A stretch of 64,000 nt of DNA from Candidatus Defluviilinea proxima (GTDB taxonomy: Bacteria; Chloroflexota; Anaerolineae; Anaerolineales; Villigracilaceae): positions 1,441,501 through 1,505,500 of the forward strand of contig JADKIW010000001.1 of the NCBI GenBank assembly GCA_016721115.1, in the 5' to 3' direction. The translations under genes and the position numbers were made by a program. Below are positions 8,818 through 18,185 of the stretch, in pieces; the stretch's first letter is position 1, and each line of letters begins with the position of its first letter. The notes under the pieces are model-generated. The model ran no database searches and was not told the origin of the DNA. It saw nothing but the letters and a program-made list of their open reading frames with translations.

Positions 8818-10074
8818 ATGCCCCCCAATCATTTTGTAACACACAGCCTGAGTGACACGCGGATCTTACGAGTCTTATCCTCTGCATTGAATGCAGTTGA
8901 CCCGGCGAATGCAGTACGAAAATACCTGCCAGATCTCAATGGTAATGTTTATGGGTTAGGAATTGGAAAAGCCTCCATCCCCATGCTGAAAGCTCTTGCG
9001 GAAGCATATCCGCTCTCTGGCAAGCTCGCCATCAGCAAACACGCATCACCATCTGACCTCAACCTGTTTCCCGTACTATTAGGCGGGCACCCGGTCCCAA
9101 ACTTGGATTCGCTCCGCGTTGGTGAACGCGCCCTTGAATTCGTTGCCGCTTTGCATGAAGATGACACGCTCGTCTGCCTGATCTCAGGTGGCGGCTCTGC
9201 CTTAATGACCGCGCCTTATGTTCCCATCGAAGATCTGCAAACCCTTACATCCCTTTTACTGGCCTGTGGCGCACGTATTGACGAGATCAACACACTACGC
9301 CGTCAACTTGACCGCGTCAAGGGCGGAGGTCTGGCGCGTGCCACAAAGGCAAAAGTTATCAGCTTGATTCTTTCGGATGTGATCGGCAATCCGCTCGAAG
9401 CAATTGCATCAGGGCCGACAATTCCCGACCCAACAACACGACAGGATGCGCTCAATGTTTTGAAGAAATATGGGATTGAAGAAAAGGTTCCAGATTCAAT
9501 TCGAGTCTTTTTAGAATCACGAGACTCGCTCTCGCCTTTCCAGAAACAAGCTTCTGGATTCCATATTATTATTGGCGACAACAAACTCGCTGCGCAAGCC
9601 GCAATGGAGCAGGCGCAACGTGAAGGTTTTGATACTGAAATATTGACGAATGAATTACAAGGGGAAGCGCGTGAAGTTGGGGCGATGTTGGCACAACGAC
9701 TTCGTGATGCAATTGCAAAAAGAAAACGTCCGTTTTGCCTGATCGCAGGCGGAGAAACCACCGTTACCATAAAAGGTAACGGCAGAGGCGGGAGGAATCA
9801 GGAGCTAGCTTTGGCCGTAGTAAACGAACTCAAGGATTTGGAGAATGTGTGTTTGATCTCACTCGCCACTGACGGAGAAGATGGCCCTACAGATGCGGCC
9901 GGTGCGGTTGTGACAGGTGAATCCGCTCAAAGGGCAGAAAAGCTTGGGGTTGATGTGGCAGACTATTTGTCCAGAAATGACGCGTATGCTTTTTTCGATG
10001 CGTTAGGCGATTTGATCCGAACCGGCCCCACAGGTACAAATGTCAATGATTTAGTATTTATGTTTGCGCTGTAA
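8818..10074 (+). CDS. Glycerate 2-kinase (MOFRL family)
   Basis: The 418-residue protein belongs to the glycerate 2-kinase/hydroxypyruvate reductase-like family (GckA/TtuD), which converts D-glycerate plus ATP to 2-phosphoglycerate. It has an N-terminal DUF4147 domain (GIGKASIPML, LISGGGSALM, LRRQLDRVKGGGLARA, SDVIGNPLEAIASGPT) and a C-terminal MOFRL domain (IAGGETTVTIKG, GRGGRNQELALA, ATDGEDGPTDAAGAVV, TGPTGTNVNDL). A longer frame begins at 8776, but that ATG lies inside the preceding terminator hairpin; the ATG at 8818 is the first one beyond it. No clear ribosome-binding site is seen. The 3' end meets the convergent membrane-protein gene with four bases between stops. Confidence 0.88.
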   Translation: MPPNHFVTHSLSDTRILRVLSSALNAVDPANAVRKYLPDLNGNVYGLGIGKASIPMLKALAEAYPLSGKLAISKHASPSDLNLFPVLLGGHPVPNLDSLRVGERALEFVAALHEDDTLVCLISGGGSALMTAPYVPIEDLQTLTSLLLACGARIDEINTLRRQLDRVKGGGLARATKAKVISLILSDVIGNPLEAIASGPTIPDPTTRQDALNVLKKYGIEEKVPDSIRVFLESRDSLSPFQKQASGFHIIIGDNKLAAQAAMEQAQREGFDTEILTNELQGEAREVGAMLAQRLRDAIAKRKRPFCLIAGGETTVTIKGNGRGGRNQELALAVVNELKDLENVCLISLATDGEDGPTDAAGAVVTGESAQRAEKLGVDVADYLSRNDAYAFFDALGDLIRTGPTGTNVNDLVFMFAL

Positions 10075-10078
10075 TGTT

Positions 10079-12643
10079 TTATTCGCAATTGGAATTGTTG
10101 TCACACACAGGTTGTTGCAGTGGGCACTGTAAGTTTGATAATGGCGTTCGGATATATGTAGAACGATTTTCGTCCAAGATAATGACCGCAAGGGCATCAA
10201 GATACTTTGTGCTTTTACAGCCGATCACAAGAACATCACTAGCATGGGGAAAATACTCTGACGTGCTTCCAGGTAGAATAATCCCATGTTCTCCATCTGG
10301 ACCGATCAGGGTGAACGTTGTGCGCGGAAACGGCATTTTGACCGTTGGGTAGAAGAAGGGATCCCCTTGATCCTTTTTGTAGGAACGCGGGTATAACGCA
10401 CGGCCAACAAGGATCATTGCGTCTGGGCTTTTACGGAATGTATCAATGGAAAGCGTATCGAGTCCGACAGCATCTAGATTCTGTTTGTTTTCCGTGATGA
10501 TGTGTTCAACAGAGAAACCTTGATAACGTTTAACGTGTAATGTTTCGGAAAGTGGGATAAGCGCGCCGAAACCTAGTAAAGCGACAACAACGACCACAGA
10601 TTTTGAAAGTTTGGTTAATGTGAGTTGGTTGCCGGCTGTATCTTTTGTGCCATCGGATTTAAATTTCCAGTCGGTGCCTACTGAATTCACAACCCAAAAT
10701 ATCACTTGAAAAACACCCAACAGAAAATAGATCGTAACGATCCAATCCATGGGGACGATATATCTTCCGCCAGAAGTGCGTGCGAACGCATTGGCCAGGT
10801 TGTAAAACATAAAGATGGCAAGAGGGGCAATACCACGAAGACCATTCCGATCCCATGCAAGGGCAATTCCTAAAATAACAAAGAATACATTCAAAACAAA
10901 AAAGAATAATGTCCACGGAGGAAATACTCCATCCCAACTGGGACTCCAATAGGGATTGGCCATGATCACATGTCGTAAATTGTCCATAACTGGCGATGTG
11001 GGCAGGATCAATAGGGAAGTGATAATGTTGTGTAGAAAATGAGTTGGGACAAAACAGGTCACTGAAGAACACACCGTAACATCCTGTACAGGATCGTTGC
11101 CTAGATATAGGATCGAAATCAAGTGTGTGCTTTGCAATACAGACGCCTGTGTTGTGGGGACTATCGGGACAGGGACGCTTGTCGATGTTCTATATCGTTG
11201 GTCAATGACATTTTGGAATTTAGTGATAATGGGGCCGTACATTTGCCCACCGAGGGAACGGTTACGTAACTCCCAAGGCAACGTGATCGCTATCACTGCG
11301 AAAAGGATCAGAAAGGAATGGAGCAACCATCCTTTCCAATCAGGGGCGAATTTGAAAAAGGCATATAACGGAAGAAGCGCTAAAAGCATCAATGCGTTTG
11401 TCCGTAACATCAACGTGAAACCTAATGCCCCGCCCAGCCATAAAGCGTAATGCTGATTTTTTTTCGGTGCCTTCAGCCATTCACAAGTTATTAAAACAAC
11501 AAGTGCCACGCCAATTGCCGCAGGAAAATCTGTCAGGATCATTTTTTGATTGGCCATGTCGATCATATTGCTAGCCGCGATCGCATTGATGCCCCTCAAC
11601 ATTGCGACAAGTGCGGCGGCGAATCCCACTGATCGCAGGTTGAACGACCTTCCGATTAAATAAATAAGCGCAGGTAAGATCGCAAAGATCCCTGCTTGAG
11701 CGGCCATCAAAGTTTCGTAGTTTTGTCCAAAGAAGGTATGCAGATAAAGTAGAAAGCTTAAGTAAAGAGGGCGCTCAAAGAAGAATGTGTTATAGAAGAA
11801 AAGCTTTTGCCCGATCAATGCGAACTGGCTTCCCACATCGAAAGCAAATGCGTCAGCAAATGGATATAAAGTCTGATTTGGTGGATAAGGCCCGGCAAAC
11901 AAAAAGCTTTTTTGCAAAGGTTCACGTGCCCATAAAAATGCTGTTACTACAAAGATCAGAAAGAATATAGCAAGATCAAAATTCTTGAATGTCCATTTCT
12001 TCTCCACCTGTAAAAATAACAACCCGCCAATGATCGCCACGATCAATTGTCCAGCAAGGATAGGGACCCCGGCGCCATACCAAAAATCCTCTAAAGAAAA
12101 GACGCCGGTTTTGCTGAATAACATAAATGCCAGCACAACCATACTGGCAAGAAAAAGAAAGACACTTCCTCGAAGGATTTTCAAATCAATAGGGGATTTT
12201 TTCCTACTTACAAAGATCATTACCAAAGTTGCTATGCCTGCAAGCAGGATGAACAATATTATTGGCTGAAGACGTATCCAGTAATTTTCCAATCCCTTTG
12301 CGTAATACGTTGGGACGAAAACCCCGATCCAACCGACCCCGAAGCTGATTCCACCCAACCACCTTGTCACACTTCCAAATCGTCCATTGCCGAACCATTC
12401 TTCAAATGTCGACTCCGCCCAAGTTTGGTCTTTAGCAGATCTAATCGTCAGTAGAGAAAAGAAAATAAAAACAGTAAACAACCCCAGCACAAGTAGGAGC
12501 CGTGTGATAGATAGCCCTAAAAATATTGCGTTGCCTGATTCCGAGGGAGAGATCAAAAAGCTAGTTAACGCAAGAATTGCACAAAGAGCGAGTATTGTGC
12601 AGTATATGAAAAACATCTTTTGAGAACTTTGAAACTTTTGCAT
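10079..12643 (-). CDS. GT39-like polytopic glycosyltransferase
   Basis: This 854-residue membrane protein has about 16 hydrophobic helices and a soluble C-terminal region of roughly 120 residues. Its middle resembles the PMT/ArnT-like GT39 superfamily (GT-C fold): an acidic loop after a transmembrane helix (FADAFAFDVGSQFALIGQKL), then FERPLYLSFLLYLHTFFGQN and a series of helices. Such enzymes move sugars from polyprenyl-phosphate carriers to lipids or proteins on the outer face of the membrane. It extends the minus-strand polysaccharide cluster, with the MraY-like gene 48 bases upstream. Exact donor and acceptor are unknown; assignment to GT39 rather than a neighbouring GT-C family is by overall pattern. 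Confidence 0.65.
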   Translation of the reverse strand: MQKFQSSQKMFFIYCTILALCAILALTSFLISPSESGNAIFLGLSITRLLLVLGLFTVFIFFSLLTIRSAKDQTWAESTFEEWFGNGRFGSVTRWLGGISFGVGWIGVFVPTYYAKGLENYWIRLQPIILFILLAGIATLVMIFVSRKKSPIDLKILRGSVFLFLASMVVLAFMLFSKTGVFSLEDFWYGAGVPILAGQLIVAIIGGLLFLQVEKKWTFKNFDLAIFFLIFVVTAFLWAREPLQKSFLFAGPYPPNQTLYPFADAFAFDVGSQFALIGQKLFFYNTFFFERPLYLSFLLYLHTFFGQNYETLMAAQAGIFAILPALIYLIGRSFNLRSVGFAAALVAMLRGINAIAASNMIDMANQKMILTDFPAAIGVALVVLITCEWLKAPKKNQHYALWLGGALGFTLMLRTNALMLLALLPLYAFFKFAPDWKGWLLHSFLILFAVIAITLPWELRNRSLGGQMYGPIITKFQNVIDQRYRTSTSVPVPIVPTTQASVLQSTHLISILYLGNDPVQDVTVCSSVTCFVPTHFLHNIITSLLILPTSPVMDNLRHVIMANPYWSPSWDGVFPPWTLFFFVLNVFFVILGIALAWDRNGLRGIAPLAIFMFYNLANAFARTSGGRYIVPMDWIVTIYFLLGVFQVIFWVVNSVGTDWKFKSDGTKDTAGNQLTLTKLSKSVVVVVALLGFGALIPLSETLHVKRYQGFSVEHIITENKQNLDAVGLDTLSIDTFRKSPDAMILVGRALYPRSYKKDQGDPFFYPTVKMPFPRTTFTLIGPDGEHGIILPGSTSEYFPHASDVLVIGCKSTKYLDALAVIILDENRSTYIRTPLSNLQCPLQQPVCDNNSNCE

Positions 12644-12691
12644 ATAAATACTTGCCCCAGAGATGGCAATTTATTTAGCCATGAGTATAGC

Positions 12692-13696
12692 CTATCTTTT
12701 CCTAGTATTGTTCTCCAACCATAAAATAACAAAACATCCACCAAAGATAGCTGATATAAAAATTGTGTTTGCCCAAACAGGATGAAGTGGCAGGGCGATA
12801 AAGGCCAAGCAACCGACCAAGATGGCAGACACATGCATTGCTGTCACAGCCTGAGTTGGCGACATGTTTAACTCAATAAGTCTATGATAGATATGATCGT
12901 GCCCGGCTTTGTAGATTGGCACTTTTTGCCTTAACCTTGAATAAACCACCAGTGTAGTGTCAAAGATAGGAATGCTGAGGAGCAATATTGGAACAAACCA
13001 AGATGATGGTTGTGGTAAACCCGGAGGGGTATAGGCAAGAGCTACCGAAGCCAGCACAAAACCCAAAAACTGCGCGCCAGAATCACCTAAAAATGCCTTT
13101 GCTGGCACAGAGTTGAAAAAAAACATACCCACACAAGAACCAAGTAATGTGGCGCTCAAATATGTCAGATCTGATTGATTTGCATCTACCGTAACAAGCA
13201 CAAAGAATGCTCCGGCAATAGCTGTAAGGCCTACAACGAGACCGTCCATACTATCCACCAAATTGAATGCATTTGTCATCCCTATTAACCAAAAAAATGT
13301 CAGCGCAATATTCAAGGATGGGTGAGGGAGCATCCTTATATAAATACCCTGCCAAATCAGGATTGCGCTCGCGATACATTGACCTAGAAGTTTCCACCCT
13401 GCTGATAAACCTTTTGCATCATCCCAAATCCCGAACAGGAAGATTGGAATGGATGCGAGAAGAATAGGGAAAATATCTCCAGTGAATAACTTGCCACCTC
13501 CAACCGTTATAAGGAAAACCGCGAACATGATAGCAATTCCACCTGCCTTAGGCACCGGATTCTTATGAGTCTTATGCGGAGCACTGTGAGGTATATCTAT
13601 CAGCTTGAAATGGATGGCTATTTTTATGCTAAGGGGAGCTAATAGCAAGGTGATGGCAGTTGCCCCAAAAAGTGGGACAACATACTGCAAGATCAT
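12692..13696 (-). CDS. MraY/WecA-family polyprenyl-phosphate sugar-1-phosphate transferase
   Basis: The 334-residue, about 10-helix protein belongs to the PNPT family, which moves a sugar-1-phosphate from a UDP-sugar to undecaprenyl phosphate and starts glycan synthesis. Motifs: HKTHKNPVPKAGGIAI near the N-terminus, the Mg-binding WDDAKGL, NAFNLVDSMDGL, FLGDSGAQFLGF and the cytoplasmic HDHIYHRL loop. The HxxHH-like loop and absence of the MraY peptide-recognition region favour a WecA/TagO-type enzyme acting on UDP-HexNAc. GGAG sits six bases before the ATG. It is embedded among glycosyltransferases, so it probably initiates the surface polysaccharide made by this locus. Confidence 0.9.
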   Translation of the reverse strand: MILQYVVPLFGATAITLLLAPLSIKIAIHFKLIDIPHSAPHKTHKNPVPKAGGIAIMFAVFLITVGGGKLFTGDIFPILLASIPIFLFGIWDDAKGLSAGWKLLGQCIASAILIWQGIYIRMLPHPSLNIALTFFWLIGMTNAFNLVDSMDGLVVGLTAIAGAFFVLVTVDANQSDLTYLSATLLGSCVGMFFFNSVPAKAFLGDSGAQFLGFVLASVALAYTPPGLPQPSSWFVPILLLSIPIFDTTLVVYSRLRQKVPIYKAGHDHIYHRLIELNMSPTQAVTAMHVSAILVGCLAFIALPLHPVWANTIFISAIFGGCFVILWLENNTRKR

Positions 13697-13726
13697 AAAA
13701 TACTCCGGTGATTAGTCACGGATGAA

Positions 13727-14872
13727 TCATTCTGAAGGTTTGTTGGTGTTTACCAAATTTAATGATGTTTTTTGGTAAACCAATAGGGTTTGTTCAATGA
13801 TCATATCTAGACTGAATTTTTCAAGGGCAATTTGCCGACCCATATATCCCATTTTATCACGCAGAGCCTTGTCTTTGAGAAGGGGTTCAATAGCATCTGC
13901 CAACGCCTGTGCGTTTTGAGATGGAACGAGAAATCCATTTACCCCGTGAGTGACAACATCTCTACAGCCAGGTACATCTGTAGTTACAATGGGTAAACCG
14001 CATGCACATGCTTCAAGAAGTGCGTTGGGAACACCTTCGCGGTAGGATGGCAGGCAAAATATATCTGCTTTTGCAAGGGCTACTGGCATATCGCTTTGCC
14101 AACCCCAAATATCCACAAGGTCAGACTGTTTCCATGAATCAATCTGCCCGAGCGGTATCGAGGCTGGGTTGCCAGGATCAGGCGTCCCTGCGATGGCGAA
14201 GCGTGCTTTTACTCCTTTTTGTTTGATTAATTGCGCGGCCTCCACAAATTCTAGAACGCCCTTTGTGGCGAGGAGTCTGCTTGCAAAAAGTACGGTGGGG
14301 ATATCGTTGTTTTTTAGAGTTGGGTGAAATTTATTTACATCCACTCCAGTACCAAGGATGAGATTAGTTTGTTCGGAGTTTAATAGTCGATTCTGAATAA
14401 AGGTATCCCGGTCTTCAGGGTTTTCAAAAATGACTTGCGTTTGATGCAAGCTTACACGATACAGGATTTTGGCAAGGATACGCACCACACGGGTGATAAA
14501 TGATGTATCTATGAAAAGATGACCAAGACCGGTAATGGAGTTAATAACGCGCTTGATATTCAATATATGAGCGGCCAGCGACCCATAGATCACTGGTTTA
14601 ATGGTGAAGTGATGAACAACATCTGGCTTTACCCGACGATATATGTCGGCCAATCGCCAAAGAGTTTGTAGCTCTCTAAATGGGTTGATGCCCTGACGGG
14701 AAAGCGGAAATGGTATCCATTCAAAGCCATTTTCCTGAAGGAGAGTCTGAAAGTCGCCGGGCGGAGAAAGAAGAATCACTTCATATCCTTGTGACCGTAA
14801 CTCTTTTGCAAGGGCAAGACGAAAATTATAGAGATACCAATCAGTATTGGCAAAGAGAATAGCTTTAGACAT
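13727..14872 (-). CDS. Glycosyltransferase family 4 (PglA-like)
   Basis: A 381-residue GT-B enzyme. The N-terminal half has the acceptor-binding start KAILFANTDWYLYNFRLALA and the segment PDVVHHFTIKPVIYGSLAA, seen in PglA/WbpX-like enzymes that add a second sugar to undecaprenyl-linked HexNAc. The C-terminal half has the nucleotide-sugar site: VLFASRLLATKGVLEF, then CLPSYREGVPNALLEACACG with the E-x7-E pattern, and GLPIVTTDVPGCRDVV. It is cytoplasmic with no membrane helix. It follows the initiating MraY-like enzyme in the cluster, consistent with an early extension step. Confidence 0.88.
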   Translation of the reverse strand: MSKAILFANTDWYLYNFRLALAKELRSQGYEVILLSPPGDFQTLLQENGFEWIPFPLSRQGINPFRELQTLWRLADIYRRVKPDVVHHFTIKPVIYGSLAAHILNIKRVINSITGLGHLFIDTSFITRVVRILAKILYRVSLHQTQVIFENPEDRDTFIQNRLLNSEQTNLILGTGVDVNKFHPTLKNNDIPTVLFASRLLATKGVLEFVEAAQLIKQKGVKARFAIAGTPDPGNPASIPLGQIDSWKQSDLVDIWGWQSDMPVALAKADIFCLPSYREGVPNALLEACACGLPIVTTDVPGCRDVVTHGVNGFLVPSQNAQALADAIEPLLKDKALRDKMGYMGRQIALEKFSLDMIIEQTLLVYQKTSLNLVNTNKPSE

Positions 14873-14912
14873 TGTGTTTATGGCTGTTTCAATGTGATAT
14901 TTATAAGCTATG

Positions 14913-16031
14913 TTATTTGTTCTGTAACAGTGTTTTATACAAATTGTCGTATGCTTGGGTCATTTCGTGTAAGCCATATTCTTGTAGAGCTTTTTTACGT
15001 GCGACAGTTCCCATTTCCATGCGTTGGGCGGGGGATCTTAACAACTTACCGAGTGCATGTGTGCAAGCTTGCAGATTATTGGATTCAAAAACATAACCAC
15101 AATCCTTGGTAACCAGTATAGGATGGTCAGCAACATCACTTAAAACGCAGGGTAAACCAGCGGCTTGTGCCTCCATGATTGCAATAGGGCGCGCCTCGTA
15201 TAAAGATGGTAGCGCAAATAAATCAGCTTGACTAAGTAGATTGATGATGTCTGAACGATTTCCGTAGAAATATACTGTATCTAATAAATTTAAATCCGCC
15301 GCCATTTTTTCAAGGTTTAGGCGATCGGGACCATCGCCAATAAGCCAAAGTTTGAATTTAAAACCTTGTTGTTGTAAGATGTTAGCCGCGTTTAATAGTA
15401 AAGGAATATTTTTTTGAAATGTAAGCCTTGCGACGCAAACAACTACTGGGATATCGTTTGGTATGTTTGTTTTAGGTCCATGAAAAGAGTCGAGATTGAT
15501 CCCGTAGGGTATGAAATGAAGCTGTTTAATAGGTACATATCGTTTCTGGATTGCACCCTCGTATCCACGTTGAGATACATGGACAATATGAGATGTCGTC
15601 ATGTGATTGATACGAGCTTCAACCCATGCATATAGATTTTGACGCAAGATCGTTAAGTTTTTCCATTGGTAGTGGTAAGATGGTAGATGTAAAGTTAAAA
15701 GAGATGGTATTTTTTTTAATTCTAACAATGGCCGTACTATAAGGCCTGTGCGCGAGTCGTGCATGTGGACTATATCGGGTTTTAGTTTGTTGATTAACTT
15801 GTTGAATTGTGATATTGCTTTTGGGGCAAATATATGCTTTACATTCCATGTGTAAGCACTTCCATTGCATTTTTCCTTGAATTTAAGGGTAAAGTCTTTA
15901 TTGGTATTTTCGTTTGAAAGAATGTCAAAGGCATATTTGTTGTGAAGAGAACCACTAATCTGTAAAATGAAATTTTCCATTCCACCGATTCCAAGAGACA
16001 TAGCTGAAACATGTAAAATTTTTGGCGTCAT
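14913..16031 (-). CDS. Glycosyltransferase family 4
   Basis: A 372-residue retaining GT-B transferase. It begins MTPKILHVSAMSLGIGGMEN, the usual glycine-rich GT4 start, and contains PDIVHMHDSRTG, VVVCVARLTFQKNIPLLLNA, LIGDGPDRLNLE and the donor-site stretch LFALPSLYEARPIAIMEAQA. The start was chosen because its ATG overlaps the stop of the upstream GT2 gene as ATGA and a GGGGA lies nine bases before it; a longer frame extends 20 codons into that gene. Sugar specificity cannot be read from sequence. Confidence 0.88.
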   Translation of the reverse strand: MTPKILHVSAMSLGIGGMENFILQISGSLHNKYAFDILSNENTNKDFTLKFKEKCNGSAYTWNVKHIFAPKAISQFNKLINKLKPDIVHMHDSRTGLIVRPLLELKKIPSLLTLHLPSYHYQWKNLTILRQNLYAWVEARINHMTTSHIVHVSQRGYEGAIQKRYVPIKQLHFIPYGINLDSFHGPKTNIPNDIPVVVCVARLTFQKNIPLLLNAANILQQQGFKFKLWLIGDGPDRLNLEKMAADLNLLDTVYFYGNRSDIINLLSQADLFALPSLYEARPIAIMEAQAAGLPCVLSDVADHPILVTKDCGYVFESNNLQACTHALGKLLRSPAQRMEMGTVARKKALQEYGLHEMTQAYDNLYKTLLQNK

Positions 16032-16978
16032 CGTAATATTCCCCTTTTTAGATGCATGGGGTTTCCATGCAAAAATTCGGCAAATCTCCAACCTACTTTA
16101 CCAAAAATAGAGAATGCCAAAAGTAACCAGAATGTTCTGTTACGAGGAAATGGTTGTAGCGTCCACGCATTTCTAAGATGCTTGATAGCTAAACTCGGCA
16201 TCCCCCCCCAAAAACAGAAAGATGCCGCATGTACATGAACTTTATGCATAATTGGGAGATACTGCATGGTTAGGTGTGCTGGTATGGATGAATTAGTAAA
16301 TAGTTTTTGATAGATTCTGACAAACTCGTTGGCAAACTTTGGCATTGCATTAATGGTTTTAGCACTTGAGTGCAGGCGTAGTGAAGCCATGTCTATTGAC
16401 AAATGTTTCATAGACGTGATGAGGCCTATTCTTAGCCATAGATCGTAATCCATAAGATAGTGCAAAGATTCATCGAGAAAACCTGCCGCCTCAATAATAT
16501 TTCTACGTATGAACACACTTGGTTGTGGAATATAATTTTCAGTATTATTTACTAGGGTATCGTAGCTAAAAGTATGGGCAGGATAGGCTTGAATAAAATT
16601 GTTTGTTTCATTGATGTATGATGCATTACCGTATATTGCGCCAATAGTTTGATCAGCAAGAAGTGCATTTACAGCATGGTGTATTGCTGATGGCATTAAT
16701 AAGTCGTCGGCATTGACCCAGGCCAGAATATCACCGTGCGAGAACATCCAACCTTTGTTGATGGCTTCTGACTGCCCATTGTCTGCTTTTGAAATCCAAC
16801 TGATTCTTCCATTGTATTCTTTTAGGATTTCAACAGTTCCGTCATTTGACCCCCCATCAATTACCCAGTATTCCAAATTTGGATAATCTTGATTCAAAAC
16901 AGATTCGATCGTGGAGCGAATATACCGACTTTGGTTTAATGATGGGGTCACAATTGAAACTAATGGGAATTTGTTCAT
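16028..16978 (-). CDS. Glycosyltransferase family 2
   Basis: A 316-residue GT-A transferase. The fold is recognised from PLVSIVTPSLNQSRYIRSTI, the nucleotide-binding WVIDGGSNDGT, the metal-binding WVNADD and the acceptor-region DESLHYLMDYDLWLRIG with its catalytic acidic residue. It is coupled by ATGA overlaps on both sides, to the GT4 genes before and after it, so these three are co-translated. The GGSNDGT form is shared with the two GT2 domains of the 1157-residue fusion protein in the same locus, suggesting paralogy. Specificity unknown. Confidence 0.88.
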   Translation of the reverse strand: MNKFPLVSIVTPSLNQSRYIRSTIESVLNQDYPNLEYWVIDGGSNDGTVEILKEYNGRISWISKADNGQSEAINKGWMFSHGDILAWVNADDLLMPSAIHHAVNALLADQTIGAIYGNASYINETNNFIQAYPAHTFSYDTLVNNTENYIPQPSVFIRRNIIEAAGFLDESLHYLMDYDLWLRIGLITSMKHLSIDMASLRLHSSAKTINAMPKFANEFVRIYQKLFTNSSIPAHLTMQYLPIMHKVHVHAASFCFWGGMPSLAIKHLRNAWTLQPFPRNRTFWLLLAFSIFGKVGWRFAEFLHGNPMHLKRGILR

Positions 16979-18078
16979 TTCTTCCCCTTGGACTGTATGG
17001 CGATGTTTAAGCTTTCTAATACTCTTTGCCCTATTTTTTCCCAGTTGAACTCGTTTTGATACCGTATATTCAAAGCCATTCCTCGCTGTTGTGCAATATC
17101 AGGGTGATCCAGAGCATCTTTAATTGCGGTGATTAAGGCGTTTTTATTGTTGGGATAAATTAGCCAACCGCTTATTCCATCCTCGATTTGTTCGGGAATT
17201 CCACCTGCTCGTGTAGCTATTACAGGCAAGCTAAATGATGCGGCTATTGGTATTACACCTGATTGTGATGCACTTGTGTAGGGCAGTATTAAGAGATCGC
17301 TTTTTGAAAAAATATTGCCAATCTCATGTTCGGGGATCCAGTAGTTCATGATTTCAATATCGGGTAAGTTATAGAGAAAATCGTGAAATGGTCTTAAATC
17401 GCCCTCGCCGGCTATTATGAGACGTATTTGACGAGTTTTGTGTAGTTCTGCATACGCTTGTAATAAAGTTTCTATGCCTTTGTATGGAACAATTCGCCCA
17501 AAAAAAAGGAGAGTAGGTATGCTCCTTTTTGATGATGGCAGGCTTGAGTTGGGTGTGATGCGGCGAAATAGCCCTAGCGGAATAATATCAATGTGGTTCT
17601 TTGAGATTCCGCGAGTAACCAGATCTTCCACAAGGTTTTTGCTTAAGATGATGCATCGTGTTGCTTTAGAGATTGATGCCTGTTCAAGTTTGCCATAAAT
17701 CCATCCCATCAAGTCAGGGTGTGGTCGCGGGTCATGGACAAATGCGACGGACGGAACATCCTGCATTTTTTTTTGTATATATGCGTTCCATGGATGAAAC
17801 ATTGTAAAAAGCAATATATCAGGCTTATGTTGTTTAATTTTTCGGATAAGTGCATTAATCTGTAACGGAATTATCAGCGATATTATTGCAAATATTATGT
17901 TGCGAAAAGTTCGCGTAAACACTTTTTCTGCACGTAGTGACTTCCATGAGAATAGTTGTTCCATATCGTGAGAAATCACTATTATGGCTTCGGATTTTTC
18001 TTCAAGTTGTTGGGCTAATTCAAAACTTATCCATCCCCCTGCACCTCGCCTACCAAGATAGATTAGGGCAACCCGCAT
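16975..18078 (-). CDS. Glycosyltransferase family 4
   Basis: A 367-residue GT-B enzyme. N-terminal MRVALIYLGRRGAGGWISFE supplies the glycine loop; the C-terminal donor site shows TLLFFGRIVPYKGIETLLQA, LIIAGEGDLRPF, LLILPYTSASQSGVIPIAAS and LPVIATRAGGIPEQI. The E-x7-E motif is replaced by a SASQSGVIPIAAS stretch, as in WfgS/WcaA-like GT4 variants. The frame is open for 14 more codons upstream, but this ATG gives the normal family start; only a weak ribosome-binding site is visible, so the start is not firm. The 3' end overlaps the next GT2 gene by four bases. Confidence 0.83.
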   Translation of the reverse strand: MRVALIYLGRRGAGGWISFELAQQLEEKSEAIIVISHDMEQLFSWKSLRAEKVFTRTFRNIIFAIISLIIPLQINALIRKIKQHKPDILLFTMFHPWNAYIQKKMQDVPSVAFVHDPRPHPDLMGWIYGKLEQASISKATRCIILSKNLVEDLVTRGISKNHIDIIPLGLFRRITPNSSLPSSKRSIPTLLFFGRIVPYKGIETLLQAYAELHKTRQIRLIIAGEGDLRPFHDFLYNLPDIEIMNYWIPEHEIGNIFSKSDLLILPYTSASQSGVIPIAASFSLPVIATRAGGIPEQIEDGISGWLIYPNNKNALITAIKDALDHPDIAQQRGMALNIRYQNEFNWEKIGQRVLESLNIAIQSKGKK

Positions 18079-18185
18079 CTTGATGCCTTGGTATATTAAT
18101 TGTGATGATTGGTGCGACAAGTCTTATCCTTGTTCAAAATGTGAATACTGTGCAGAGCAAATTGTTAATTTATATACAACATTTT

